Assembly (NCBI GenBank): GCA_030695565.1
Contig: JAUYRZ010000017.1
Coordinates: 1-46,520, forward strand
Direction of reading: 5' to 3'
Length of the DNA stretch: 46,520 nucleotides
Source: Archangium sp.
GTDB taxonomy: Bacteria > Myxococcota > Myxococcia > Myxococcales > Myxococcaceae
Part shown: piece by piece, positions 18,374 through 27,290 of the stretch
Layout of the letters: each line of letters starts with the position of its first letter
Position numbering within the stretch: the stretch's first letter is position 1
Notes under the pieces: generated by a model
Seen by the model: the letters and a program-made list of their open reading frames with translations, nothing else
The model's database searches: none
Told to the model about the DNA's origin: nothing
Made by a program: the position numbers and the translations under genes

Positions 18374-18454
18374 TGGCAAACAGGGGTTGGGCACCTCCCG
18401 AGAGGTCAGGATTCAAGCCGTTGAAATCAGTGTTGTTTCGAGCGATAAGGCCGC

Positions 18455-19042
18455 GTGCGCGAGCTGCTGACACCCGCTTTGGCGGGGCTCAACCCCAAGG
18501 CCTACACCGCGCATTTCCGCCGGCTGGAGCCCGACGATCAGCGGCAGTACCTGGGCGCGCTGGCGGTCGACGATCTCAAGACCCACTTTCGCACCTTGGG
18601 GGAGACGGCCACGGTCGGTCTGTTCCTCACGGTCGACGCGGACTCCTACCGGCTCGACGCCACCGTCGGCGGGGCGGCGCTGGGCGATGCGGTGGGCCCG
18701 GGCTCCATCGAGCTGCAGACCCGGGCGCTGAGCCTCGGCGCTGCGCTCGAGGCGAAGGTGGTCAGCGGCATGCTGGTGACCTCGCTCAACCTGCTTCCGC
18801 AGACCGAGAGCGCGCTGGCGGCCCTGCGCTGGTCGCCCAGAACGTTGATCCTCGCGGGTGACTCGGGAGGCCTCGACTGCGCGCCTTCGTTGGGCTGGGC
18901 GGTGCGCGGCTCGATCGGCGAGAGCGGCACCTTCTACATGCCCAACGAAGCGCTCCTCTGGGCCGAGCGGGCGCAGGTCGAGTCGATGCTCCGTACGCTG
19001 GCAGATCGCACCGGCGCCGTGCTCGACGTGCGCCTCGGGTAG
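18455..19042 (+). CDS. protein of unknown function, 195 residues
   Basis: The frame starts at GTG 18455 with AAGG about seven bases upstream. The protein begins MRELLTPALAGLNPKAYTAHFRR, is soluble, has no signal peptide or clear domain, and contains a single Cys (LDCAPSLGW). A helical N-terminal third is followed by alternating strands and helices. It is divergent from the small RNA and lipoprotein run, and convergent with glutaredoxin. High GC third positions and codon use like its neighbours support it being real. Confidence 0.65.
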   Translation: MRELLTPALAGLNPKAYTAHFRRLEPDDQRQYLGALAVDDLKTHFRTLGETATVGLFLTVDADSYRLDATVGGAALGDAVGPGSIELQTRALSLGAALEAKVVSGMLVTSLNLLPQTESALAALRWSPRTLILAGDSGGLDCAPSLGWAVRGSIGESGTFYMPNEALLWAERAQVESMLRTLADRTGAVLDVRLG

Positions 19043-19046
19043 TGCT

Positions 19047-19068
19047 CCCTCTCCCTTCCGGGAGAGGG
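19047..19068. repeat. intergenic hairpin repeat, copy 5
   Basis: A perfect 9-bp stem (19047-19055 with 19060-19068) has a four-base loop. It is the only structure in the 35-base gap between two convergent genes, which supports a terminator role for this repeat family. Confidence 0.85.
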
Positions 19069-19077
19069 CCTCGCCGC

Positions 19078-19335
19078 TTATGTGCTCAGCTTCGAGTCGA
19101 GCTCACCCTGGCGGTGCAGCGCCATCATGTCGGAGTACCCACCGATCGCTTCTCCGCCGATGAAGATCTGCGGCACGGTGCGCCGGCCCCCGCTCATCTC
19201 GACCAGCTTCTCTCGCATGGCGTCGTCGTTGGTGACGTCGACGCTCTTGAAGGCCACGCCTTTGTCGGTGAGGAAACGTTCAGCCTGTCGGCAGTAGGGG
19301 CAGTAGTCGGTGCTGTAGATGGTGACGTCTTTCAT
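19078..19335 (-). CDS. grxC: glutaredoxin (GrxC type)
   Basis: The 85-residue protein is a complete class I glutaredoxin. The dithiol active site is Cys12-Pro-Tyr-Cys15, the cis-Pro segment is TVPQIFI and the glutathione-binding GGYSDMM follows. It reduces disulfides and glutathione mixed disulfides in the cytoplasm. It stands alone between an unknown gene and groEL. Confidence 0.95.
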   Translation of the reverse strand: MKDVTIYSTDYCPYCRQAERFLTDKGVAFKSVDVTNDDAMREKLVEMSGGRRTVPQIFIGGEAIGGYSDMMALHRQGELDSKLST

Positions 19336-19362
19336 GGCCGCGTTTCTAACGGCCCCGCAAAC

Positions 19363-19396
19363 AAAAAACCTCCCCTCGCGTGAGCAAGGGGAGGTT
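19363..19396 (-). terminator. intrinsic terminator after groEL
   Basis: A perfect 10-bp stem (19367-19376 with 19387-19396, ten-base loop) is followed on the minus strand by TTTTTTGTTTG. It lies 45 bases beyond the groEL stop. Confidence 0.9.
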
Positions 19397-19440
19397 CTTC
19401 GAGGTCTCGGAGGGAGGACGAATGCCTCACCCCGAAGGGC

Positions 19441-21120
<1,680 letters not shown>

Positions 21121-21411
21121 TCACTTCTCGATGATGCCGAGAACGTCCTCTTCACGGATGATCAGGTGCTCGTCGCCCTCGATCTTGATTTCCGTGCCCG
21201 AGTACTTGCTGAAAAGAACGGTGTCGCCGGCCTTGATGTCCATCGGGCGAACCTTGCCGTCTTCCAGGATCTTGCCGTTGCCGACCGCGATCACCGTCGC
21301 CTCGAGAGGCTTTTCCTTGGCCGAGTCGGGGATGATGATCCCGCCCTTGGTCTTGGTGTCTTCAGCGATGCGCTTGACGATCAGCCGGTCGTGCAGGGGA
21401 CGAATCTTCAT
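21121..21411 (-). CDS. groS: co-chaperonin GroES
   Basis: The 96-residue co-chaperonin begins [14 protein letters not shown] and has the mobile loop ending in [14 protein letters not shown] and the [13 protein letters not shown] motif. It caps the GroEL ring. It is the first gene of the groES-groEL operon. Confidence 0.99.
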   Translation of the reverse strand: MKIRPLHDRLIVKRIAEDTKTKGGIIIPDSAKEKPLEATVIAVGNGKILEDGKVRPMDIKAGDTVLFSKYSGTEIKIEGDEHLIIREEDVLGIIEK

Positions 21412-21459
21412 GGTCGTTGCTCCGTGTGTTGGGGACTGGTTGTGACTGCGTGATGCCGG

Positions 21460-21486
21460 TTAGCACTCGCCTACGTTGAGTGCCAG
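21460..21486 (-). promoter_or_regulatory. CIRCE operator (HrcA binding site)
   Basis: TTAGCACTC (21460-21468), nine bases, then GAGTGCCAG (21478-21486). Consensus is TTAGCACTC-N9-GAGTGCTAA; the right arm differs at two of its last bases. It lies between the promoter and groES, over the likely transcription start, so HrcA would block initiation until heat stress. Confidence 0.93.
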
Positions 21487-21502
21487 AGCCGTTGGCGCGG
21501 TG

Positions 21503-21530
21503 GATATAACCGTGCCTCCCCGAGCGTCAA
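21503..21530 (-). promoter_or_regulatory. groES-groEL promoter
   Basis: On the minus strand TTGACG (complement of 21525-21530), 16 bases, then TATATC (complement of 21503-21508). The -10 ends 17 bases upstream of the CIRCE element, a normal layout for HrcA control by a housekeeping sigma factor. Confidence 0.75.
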
Positions 21531-21691
21531 GGCGCCCACTGGCACTCGAGCCATGAGTTTGCCAACCGTTTCTGGGGGCCCGATTGGCGCTCCGAAGGTG
21601 CGAGCGCCAGCGCAACCTACCGAAATAGCTGGGCGATTTTTGTCAGAGCGCCTCCGTGCCGATACGATCAGTGAGCAACGTGGAGGTCACA

Positions 21692-22288
21692 ATGAGTCAA
21701 TTGGTGCTGAGTGGTTCCCTGAAAGAATTCTTCAGAAACCTGGTTGGCGAGGTGGTCAAGCGGCAGCGGGTCTCGATCGAGGAGGTGACCGAGTTCTACG
21801 TGGTCAACCTGCTCTCCGACTACGCCAAGGCTGAAAAGCTGTTCACCCAGGAGGTGGACGGCAAACGGGAAGCAGAGCCGCTGGCCGTGCTCTACCACCG
21901 GGCCCTGCAGCAAGAGCGGGAGGAGCGGATCCGCACCCTGCGGCAGCTGGGCGACGTCTCGCTCTACACAGCGGGGTTCTTCAACAGCTCGCTCAAGGAC
22001 AGCGTGGTGGGGGCTGACTACTACGTGCAGATGGGCCGCAACGCGTACAGCGCGGTCGCCGATCTGGCAGGCAACAGCTCGTTCGCGCAGGTCTACCAGG
22101 AGCTCTGTCTCAAGTTCGGCTCGCTGGTCGAGGTGCTGGAGGAGATCTCCGCCCGCGGTCTGGCCGCCACCGGGCCGCAGGGTCAGCTCAAGGTGTTCGA
22201 GACGTGGTCTCGCACTGGCAACGGGCGGCTGGAGCAGGTGCTCATCGACGCGGGCATGTTGCCTTCGAAGAAGCTGCTGGCGAATTGA
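21692..22288 (+). CDS. protein of unknown function, first of a two-gene operon
   Basis: The 198-residue protein starts at ATG 21692, four bases after GGAGGT; an in-frame ATG 36 bases upstream lacks a site. It is almost all helical and charged (RALQQEREERIRTLRQLGD), soluble, with a Tyr/Phe-rich middle (GFFNSSLKDSVVGADYYVQMG). No domain is recognised. The second gene begins with no gap after its stop, so both products probably act together. It lies just after the heat-shock operon on the opposite strand. Confidence 0.75.
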   Translation: MSQLVLSGSLKEFFRNLVGEVVKRQRVSIEEVTEFYVVNLLSDYAKAEKLFTQEVDGKREAEPLAVLYHRALQQEREERIRTLRQLGDVSLYTAGFFNSSLKDSVVGADYYVQMGRNAYSAVADLAGNSSFAQVYQELCLKFGSLVEVLEEISARGLAATGPQGQLKVFETWSRTGNGRLEQVLIDAGMLPSKKLLAN

Positions 22289-22921
22289 ATGCTCGACGCG
22301 CTGCAGGAACAGCTCGAGGCGATCTACGGAATCCGCGCCGAGTACCGGGCGAAGGATTTCCTGATCGATTCGGAGGCAGCGCTCAAGCTGGGCGGTTCAG
22401 GGCGGGCTCGTGAAGAGCTGCTGGTCTCGGAAGGCACCGAGGGGCTCGAGCTGGCGCTCTATGTCGAGCCGGCGTTGCTGGCCCGGGTGACGGCGGCCGG
22501 CCCTGAAGGCGCGATGACCGCTGACATCGGCGACTTCTGCGAGGTGGCCGAAGGCGTCTCTCACTTTCTCTACGTCGCTCACACCGTCAATCAGGAGCGC
22601 ACGGTTTCGCTGCTCGAGCTGGAGGCCCAGGCCGAGGTCGACAAGTTTGCCGTCTGCACACTGCTCAAGTGGGGCCTCAACGTGGGTCGTTGGGCCGGGT
22701 CTCTCGTCGGTCGCCTCTTCGAGCAGGTGCAGCTCCGGCACACCCTGTCCGAGCCCGAGCGGTGGCGGTACCGCGAGGCGAACCGGCTGGCGAAGTCGTA
22801 CTGCGAGCGGTTGCTCCCCCTGGTGCGTGCGGGGCGCATGGACAAGCTGCTGGCCGAGCTGCGGCACGGCTACCGGCTCGGCGCAGAAGCGAAGCTTCAG
22901 TATTTCGGGCGTGCCCGCTGA
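22289..22921 (+). CDS. protein of unknown function, second of a two-gene operon
   Basis: The 210-residue protein starts with ATG directly after the TGA of the preceding gene. It is mixed helix and strand in the first half (YVEPALLARVTAAGPEG) and helical in the second half (WRYREANRLAKSYCERLLPLV, GRMDKLLAELRHGYRL). No signal peptide or known motif. A role as partner of the upstream protein is the only supported inference. Confidence 0.75.
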   Translation: MLDALQEQLEAIYGIRAEYRAKDFLIDSEAALKLGGSGRAREELLVSEGTEGLELALYVEPALLARVTAAGPEGAMTADIGDFCEVAEGVSHFLYVAHTVNQERTVSLLELEAQAEVDKFAVCTLLKWGLNVGRWAGSLVGRLFEQVQLRHTLSEPERWRYREANRLAKSYCERLLPLVRAGRMDKLLAELRHGYRLGAEAKLQYFGRAR

Positions 22922-22947
22922 CGCTGCCGTGATTAAAAACGAGGGCT

Positions 22948-23397
22948 GTGGTCGCGACGCGTGAGTACTCAGCTGGTGGCGTCGTGCTCCGCCAGGTCGA
23001 TGGACGCACTGAGGTGGCGGTCATCAAGCCGGCTGGCCGCAACGTGCTCGCCTTGCCCAAGGGTCACATCGAGAAGGGCGAGACGTCTCAGACGACCGCC
23101 GAGCGCGAGATCCTCGAAGAGACTGGCCTCGTGGTGGTGTGCATCAAGAAGCTGGGTGACGTGAAGTACGTCTACCGGTTCAAGGGCAAGACCATCTTCA
23201 AGTGCGTCAGCTTCTACGTCTTCCGCTGGGACTCAGGAGAGATCGATCAGATCGCAGAGGCGATGCGAAAAGAGGTCGACGTGGCGAAGTGGATCCCCAT
23301 CGAAGAAGCGGTCGCGAGGCTGAGCTACCCCGGGGAGCGCGACATGACCGGGCGGGTGCTCGACGAGCTCATCAGCGAGATCGTCACGCCTTCATAG
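22948..23397 (+). CDS. Nudix hydrolase
   Basis: The 149-residue protein has a full Nudix box at residues 39-61 (GHIEKGE then REILEETGL), so it should bind Mg and cleave a nucleoside diphosphate-linked substrate. The N-terminal SAGGVVLRQ and the later W-P/E segment are typical of the family, close to diadenosine polyphosphate or MutT-like members; the substrate cannot be told. The GTG at 22948 has GAGGG only two bases upstream, so the start is slightly uncertain. It could be read through from the two unknown genes upstream. Confidence 0.9.
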   Translation: MVATREYSAGGVVLRQVDGRTEVAVIKPAGRNVLALPKGHIEKGETSQTTAEREILEETGLVVVCIKKLGDVKYVYRFKGKTIFKCVSFYVFRWDSGEIDQIAEAMRKEVDVAKWIPIEEAVARLSYPGERDMTGRVLDELISEIVTPS

Positions 23398-23429
23398 AGC
23401 CGCAACGGCAGCTGCTGCCGCCGCTGTCT

Positions 23430-23471
23430 CCCTCTCCGCGAGGGCCCCGAGGGGGAGGGTCGGGGAGAGGG
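23430..23471. repeat. intergenic hairpin repeat, copy 6
   Basis: CCCTCTCC (23430-23437) can pair with GGAGAGGG (23464-23471) across an inner GC-rich segment. It is a longer, less perfect copy than the others, between the Nudix gene and the convergent rpoZ terminator. Confidence 0.7.
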
Positions 23472-23475
23472 CAAA

Positions 23476-23507
23476 CGAAAACCCCGCTCCTCAACGAGGA
23501 ACGGGGT
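23476..23507 (-). terminator. intrinsic terminator after rpoZ
   Basis: A 12-bp stem (23481-23492 with 23496-23507, one G-T type mismatch) with a three-base loop is followed on the minus strand by TTTTCG. It lies 26 bases beyond the rpoZ stop. Confidence 0.85.
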
Positions 23508-23532
23508 CCGGTTCAGCACGAAGCCGAAAGTC

Positions 23533-23772
23533 TCAGCTCTGTGCGGCGGGCGCGTTGAACTTGCCCATGAGCGCTTCACGAACATCACGGTCGAACTTCA
23601 CGTGACCCGTGGCGATCTCGCGAATGGCGAGCACGCAGGGCTTGTTCTTCGAGTGCTCCACGAGGGGGCGGGCGCCGGCCATGAGCTGACGAGCGCGCTT
23701 GCTCGCGAGCAGCACGAGGGCGAAGCGGTTGTCGACGTGGGGGAGGGCGTCTTCGACGGTTACGCGAGCCAT
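23533..23772 (-). CDS. rpoZ: RNA polymerase omega subunit
   Basis: The 79-residue protein starts [21 protein letters not shown] and has KRARQL, the conserved basic segment, followed by [15 protein letters not shown]. Omega binds the beta-prime subunit and helps assembly and, in proteobacteria, ppGpp response. AAAGGA precedes the ATG. It is a monocistronic unit with its own promoter and terminator. Confidence 0.96.
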   Translation of the reverse strand: MARVTVEDALPHVDNRFALVLLASKRARQLMAGARPLVEHSKNKPCVLAIREIATGHVKFDRDVREALMGKFNAPAAQS

Positions 23773-23808
23773 GGGCAGGTCCTTTGGAAAGCCAGACGAA
23801 AGAGCGTG

Positions 23809-23837
23809 TTCCTAAGCGGGGCGCCGCATGGCGTCAA
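23809..23837 (-). promoter_or_regulatory. rpoZ promoter
   Basis: On the minus strand TTGACG (complement of 23832-23837), 17 bases, then TAGGAA (complement of 23809-23814), about 37 bases before the rpoZ start codon. The same TTGACG -35 occurs in the groES promoter. Confidence 0.65.
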
Positions 23838-23842
23838 GGCGA

Positions 23843-23860
23843 ACAGGTGCTTCAACCTGT
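23843..23860. promoter_or_regulatory. inverted repeat upstream of the rpoZ -35
   Basis: ACAGGT-N6-ACCTGT is a perfect 6-bp inverted repeat six bases upstream of the rpoZ -35 element. It fits an activator-type operator; the binding protein is unknown. A chance match cannot be excluded. Confidence 0.4.
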
Positions 23861-23913
23861 GTTTCTCCTCCGAGGGCGGGGAGTTCTCTCGAGGATTGTG
23901 AAGAAACGTGGAG

Positions 23914-25404
23914 TCAGCCCTCGCGCCGATGGGCCCGCATCGTCTTGACGAGCTGCAGCGACTCGCCCACCGACACCGCGCCGCTCGCCAGCACCAGGCC
24001 CACGTACACCAGGGCATCGATGAGCAACCGCACCGACCCCAGGTCGTGCAGCACGAGCCGATCGATCGCCATCACCACCACGCAGGCCAGCGTGGTCTTC
24101 ACCACCATCTTCACCAACCGGGGGTCGAACACCATGCCCCCCAGCCGGTAGAACATGATGGCCACCACCATGGCCTCGGTCAGCACCGCCGCGATCGCGC
24201 AGGCCGCGCCCGCACCGCCCGCGCCCCAACTCTGCGACAGCTCGACCAGGCCCAGCACCAGCAGCGGGTTGACCACCATGCTCATCAACGAGGTGACGGT
24301 CACCGTCCACTCGCCGCCGCCCAGATTCAGCGCGATGCCCAGCACCACCGCCACGTAGGTGAGCAGGAACGTCGGGCCCAGAATGCTCAGTGCCCACGCC
24401 GAGGCCGCGTACGGCTCGCCCAGCACCAGGTGCACCCAGACGTCAGCGCCGGCGGCGATCGCCAGCGAAGGCGGGAAGGCGAGCACCAGGATGAGCTCGA
24501 GCGTGCGCCTCAACATCTCGTGGTACTCCGCCTGCCCGCGGGTCTGCATGCGCGCGAAGAGCGGCATCACCACCCCGGCCAGCATGGGCACCAGCATGAA
24601 GGTCATCTGGGCCAACTCGGCGGCCGCGCTGTACAGACCAATCTCCCGATCGCTGCTGCGCATGCGCAGCACGCTGACGTCGAAGCGGTTCACGATCACC
24701 AAGGCGACGGCGTTCACGTAGAACGGGAAGGCACTGCGCAGCACCGGCGCGACCTTCTTCCAGTCGATCGTCATTCGCAGCTTCACGTGCTTGCGGGCCA
24801 GCCCGTACCCGACCACCAACTTCATGAACTCGGCGATCAGCACCGAGAGCGGGATGCCCACCAGCGGCAGCTCGAAGACCATGGTGACGATGAAGCCCGC
24901 GGCCCACATCAACTTGGCCACCACGTTGAGCGCCGACAGCCCGTCGATGGTGCGTGCCGACTGCAGCAGCGCGACCAGGGTCTGGTTGTAGCTCATGCAG
25001 ATCTGCGCGGCCGCGTAGGCCCACACCAGCACCCGCACCTCGAGGGGCTGCCCCATCCACGACAGCACCAGGTTCATCAGCACGAAGACGACCGTCGCCA
25101 TCACCGCGCGGATGGCGAAGACGGTGCCCAGGAACTCGTTGGCGCCCTCCAGGGTGACGGGCACGATCTTCCGCACGTAGAGATCGATGCCCAGGCTCAA
25201 GAAGACGAACGAGGTGGTGGTGAAGGCGTCGGCGAAGTTCACCGGGCCGATCACCGTCGGGCCCAGGTAGCGGCGCAGCGCGATGCGCACGCCGAACCCG
25301 ATGCCCAGCGTCAAGATGAGCGATCCGCCGAGCGTCAGGGCGTTGCGCATGCTCGTAGCAACATCGGAGCGCGCTGCGTCGCCGTGCGTGGTCTGCTCGT
25401 TCAC
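23914..25404 (-). CDS. polysaccharide flippase (Wzx/MOP superfamily)
   Basis: The 496-residue protein has about twelve to fourteen hydrophobic helices and the layout of lipid-linked oligosaccharide flippases: an N-terminal half starting RNALTLGGSLILTLGIGF, a charged cytoplasmic loop near residue 220 (RKHVKLRMTIDWKKVAP) and FPFYVNAVALVIVNRFDV after it. It would move an undecaprenyl-linked sugar unit across the inner membrane. The GTG at 25404 is preceded by no clear ribosome-binding site and overlaps a palindrome; an ATG 54 bases downstream is an alternative start. No glycosyltransferase cluster is adjacent. Confidence 0.87.
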   Translation of the reverse strand: MNEQTTHGDAARSDVATSMRNALTLGGSLILTLGIGFGVRIALRRYLGPTVIGPVNFADAFTTTSFVFLSLGIDLYVRKIVPVTLEGANEFLGTVFAIRAVMATVVFVLMNLVLSWMGQPLEVRVLVWAYAAAQICMSYNQTLVALLQSARTIDGLSALNVVAKLMWAAGFIVTMVFELPLVGIPLSVLIAEFMKLVVGYGLARKHVKLRMTIDWKKVAPVLRSAFPFYVNAVALVIVNRFDVSVLRMRSSDREIGLYSAAAELAQMTFMLVPMLAGVVMPLFARMQTRGQAEYHEMLRRTLELILVLAFPPSLAIAAGADVWVHLVLGEPYAASAWALSILGPTFLLTYVAVVLGIALNLGGGEWTVTVTSLMSMVVNPLLVLGLVELSQSWGAGGAGAACAIAAVLTEAMVVAIMFYRLGGMVFDPRLVKMVVKTTLACVVVMAIDRLVLHDLGSVRLLIDALVYVGLVLASGAVSVGESLQLVKTMRAHRREG

Positions 25405-25427
25405 GCGGAAAGCTATAGCTTCCCGCG
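25404..25427. promoter_or_regulatory. 24-bp near-perfect palindrome at the flippase start
   Basis: CGCGG, then AAAGCTATAGCTTC, then CCGCG forms a 24-base palindrome with one mismatched pair, centred on CTATAG. Its edge is the first base of the flippase GTG codon. It could be an operator over the translation or transcription start, or a hairpin that hides the start. Confidence 0.5.
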
Positions 25428-25549
25428 TACCGTCCGGTTGGACTTATCGTTGGGCGTCAGGCCCCATGAAACACAGGGGTCGAATTCGCCACGTCACCGG
25501 CGGCACGCATCGAATTGCAGTTCGCCGCGCAAGCGGTGCGTGAGGAAAG

Positions 25550-25592
25550 CCCTCACTCTGACCCTCTCCCAGGGGGCCCAGGGGGAGAGGGG
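25550..25592. repeat. intergenic hairpin repeat, copy 7
   Basis: CCCTCACTCTGACCCTCTCCC is followed by GGGGGAGAGGGG; 25562-25570 pairs with 25583-25591. It lies just past the methyltransferase stop. The rest of the 198-base gap up to the flippase start holds no gene that could be supported. Confidence 0.75.
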
Positions 25593-25602
25593 ATCTGGGA
25601 TC

Positions 25603-26412
25603 TCAGCTCGCCTTGGTGCCCGACGTCAGCAAGGCCGGCATCTCGACCTTCACGGCGCCAGGCCCCATGCGCTCGGCCACCCGGGCTGAGAGCTTCTCCA
25701 TCATCGGCGCGTACTCGGCGCCGAGCTGCTTCTGCAGCGCAGCCAGCGGCGCGCAGCTCGAGGGGAACCAGGCCCAGAACTCAGCCAACGAAGGCGCTTC
25801 GAACGCGAAGGTGACCTGCTCGACCTTCACGTCGCTGAAGCCCGCGGTGGCCATCTCGGTGATGCAGGCCTCCGTCGTCTCCAGCACGCGCGGCGCGGGC
25901 GGGGCGGGGGGCAGCAGCTCGGAGAGCGACCCGAAGAGCACCTGCATGAAGGGCAACTTCTCCATCGGCGCCCAGCTGGCGACCACCGCGCGCCCACCGG
26001 GCTTGAGCACCCGGAACAGCTCAGAGAACCCGCGCGCCCGGCTCGGGAAGAAGATGAGGCCGAACATGGAGAAGGCGGCCTGGAAGCGGTCGGCCGGCAG
26101 CTCGAGCGCCTGGCCGTCGCACACCTTGGTCTCCAGCTTCATCTTGCGCGCGCTGCTGGCGGCGCGAAGCCGGTCCATCATGCCGCGCGAGAAGTCGACG
26201 GCCGTCACGAGGTGGCCCGCTTCAGCAGCCATCAGCGCGAGTGTGCCTGGACCTGCGGCGACGTCGAGGATCTCCGAGCCCGGCGGGATGGCTGCGATGC
26301 GCAGCGCCTCTCGCGCGTAGTTCTCGAACACAGGTACGACGTGCTGCGTGTACGACTCAGCGACCGAATCCCACGTCGCTGCCGCTGCCATTGGGCCCCC
26401 GGGTTTGCTCAT
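25603..26412 (-). CDS. class I SAM-dependent methyltransferase
   Basis: The 269-residue protein has SAM motif I ILDVAAGPGTLAL near residue 48, an acidic strand end VDFSRGMM near 73, CDGQALELP near 100 and FRVLKPGGRAVVASW near 135. It is of the Methyltransf_11 (UbiE-like) type. The substrate is unknown; it has no operon partner that identifies it. The ATG at 26412 is chosen over one 21 bases upstream because the residues between match nothing and the family begins with a short tail. Confidence 0.88.
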   Translation of the reverse strand: MSKPGGPMAAAATWDSVAESYTQHVVPVFENYAREALRIAAIPPGSEILDVAAGPGTLALMAAEAGHLVTAVDFSRGMMDRLRAASSARKMKLETKVCDGQALELPADRFQAAFSMFGLIFFPSRARGFSELFRVLKPGGRAVVASWAPMEKLPFMQVLFGSLSELLPPAPPAPRVLETTEACITEMATAGFSDVKVEQVTFAFEAPSLAEFWAWFPSSCAPLAALQKQLGAEYAPMMEKLSARVAERMGPGAVKVEMPALLTSGTKAS

Positions 26413-26441
26413 GCCGTGGGCACCTAGCCTCACCCGCGCTT

Positions 26442-27290
26442 TCAGGCCAGCAGTCGTTCAAGGGCCAGTCGAGTTTCCGGCGGAAGGGCGGGGGTCAGCC
26501 GGAGGGCCCGCCGGGAGAGCAGGCGGTACAAACTCCCCAACTCTGGAGGCAAAGACTCGAGGTGAGCCTGCACCACGCTCACGTCGCCGCGCACCACGGG
26601 CCCAGTCAAACCCTTCTCCAGACCCCTCGATTGCACCCCCCGGAGGGCCGAAGCCGACAGAGGAAGCAGTGACTTGAGGGCCACTTCGCGGTTCAGGCCG
26701 GCTTCTGCAAAGGCGCTGACCGCTCCATCCAGCAGGGCGACCAGCAGGCCGGCGCTGAGCACCGCCCCTGCGTGGTAGGCGGCCCGGCCGGTTTCAGGCA
26801 CCTCCAGGGGCGACATGCCCAGGGCCACGGCCATGCGCTCCAGGTTTCCGTGCAGGGTGCGATCGGTCGAGGCGAGGGCCACCGCGTTCCCGCTCAGAGC
26901 GTCTTTGGGGTCTGAGATGGCCACCAGCGGGTGAAACGAGCCCACGGGGCGCTTGGTGCGCCCGGTGGAGAAGACAGTCAGCGGCAAGGCGCCACTGCAG
27001 TGCACCAGGGCGGTGGAGGGGCCGAGATCCTCTTCGACCAGCTCCATGGCGGGGCCCACGGCCGAATCAGGCACCGCCAGAATGCACAGCTGGGCCGCCC
27101 GCAGATCGTCGTGATCGGCCAGGAAAACGCGCAACGCCGCCGCCTTACGCACGGAGTCGGCCGAACGCGGCAACACCGCCACGTCCCAACCCGCTTCGCG
27201 CAGCCCGAGCGCAATGGCCCCACCGACCCGCCCAAAGCCGACGATCACCACCCGAGGGGGAAGGCGCGGCTGTTTCTTCGGCTTCTTCAA
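26442..27290 (-). CDS. Rossmann-fold / DUF2520 NAD(P)-binding protein
   Basis: The 282-residue protein starts with a basic tail and a dinucleotide-binding motif VVIVGFGRVGGAIA (about 14-27). Residues after 130 fit the DUF2520 domain, with GSFHPLVAI and the conserved YHAGAVLSAGLLVALLD. Such proteins look like small dehydrogenases of the 6-phosphogluconate type; the reaction is not established. The ATG overlaps the stop of the Clp ATPase gene by four bases (ATGA), so it is co-translated with it. Confidence 0.87.
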   Translation of the reverse strand: MKKPKKQPRLPPRVVIVGFGRVGGAIALGLREAGWDVAVLPRSADSVRKAAALRVFLADHDDLRAAQLCILAVPDSAVGPAMELVEEDLGPSTALVHCSGALPLTVFSTGRTKRPVGSFHPLVAISDPKDALSGNAVALASTDRTLHGNLERMAVALGMSPLEVPETGRAAYHAGAVLSAGLLVALLDGAVSAFAEAGLNREVALKSLLPLSASALRGVQSRGLEKGLTGPVVRGDVSVVQAHLESLPPELGSLYRLLSRRALRLTPALPPETRLALERLLA

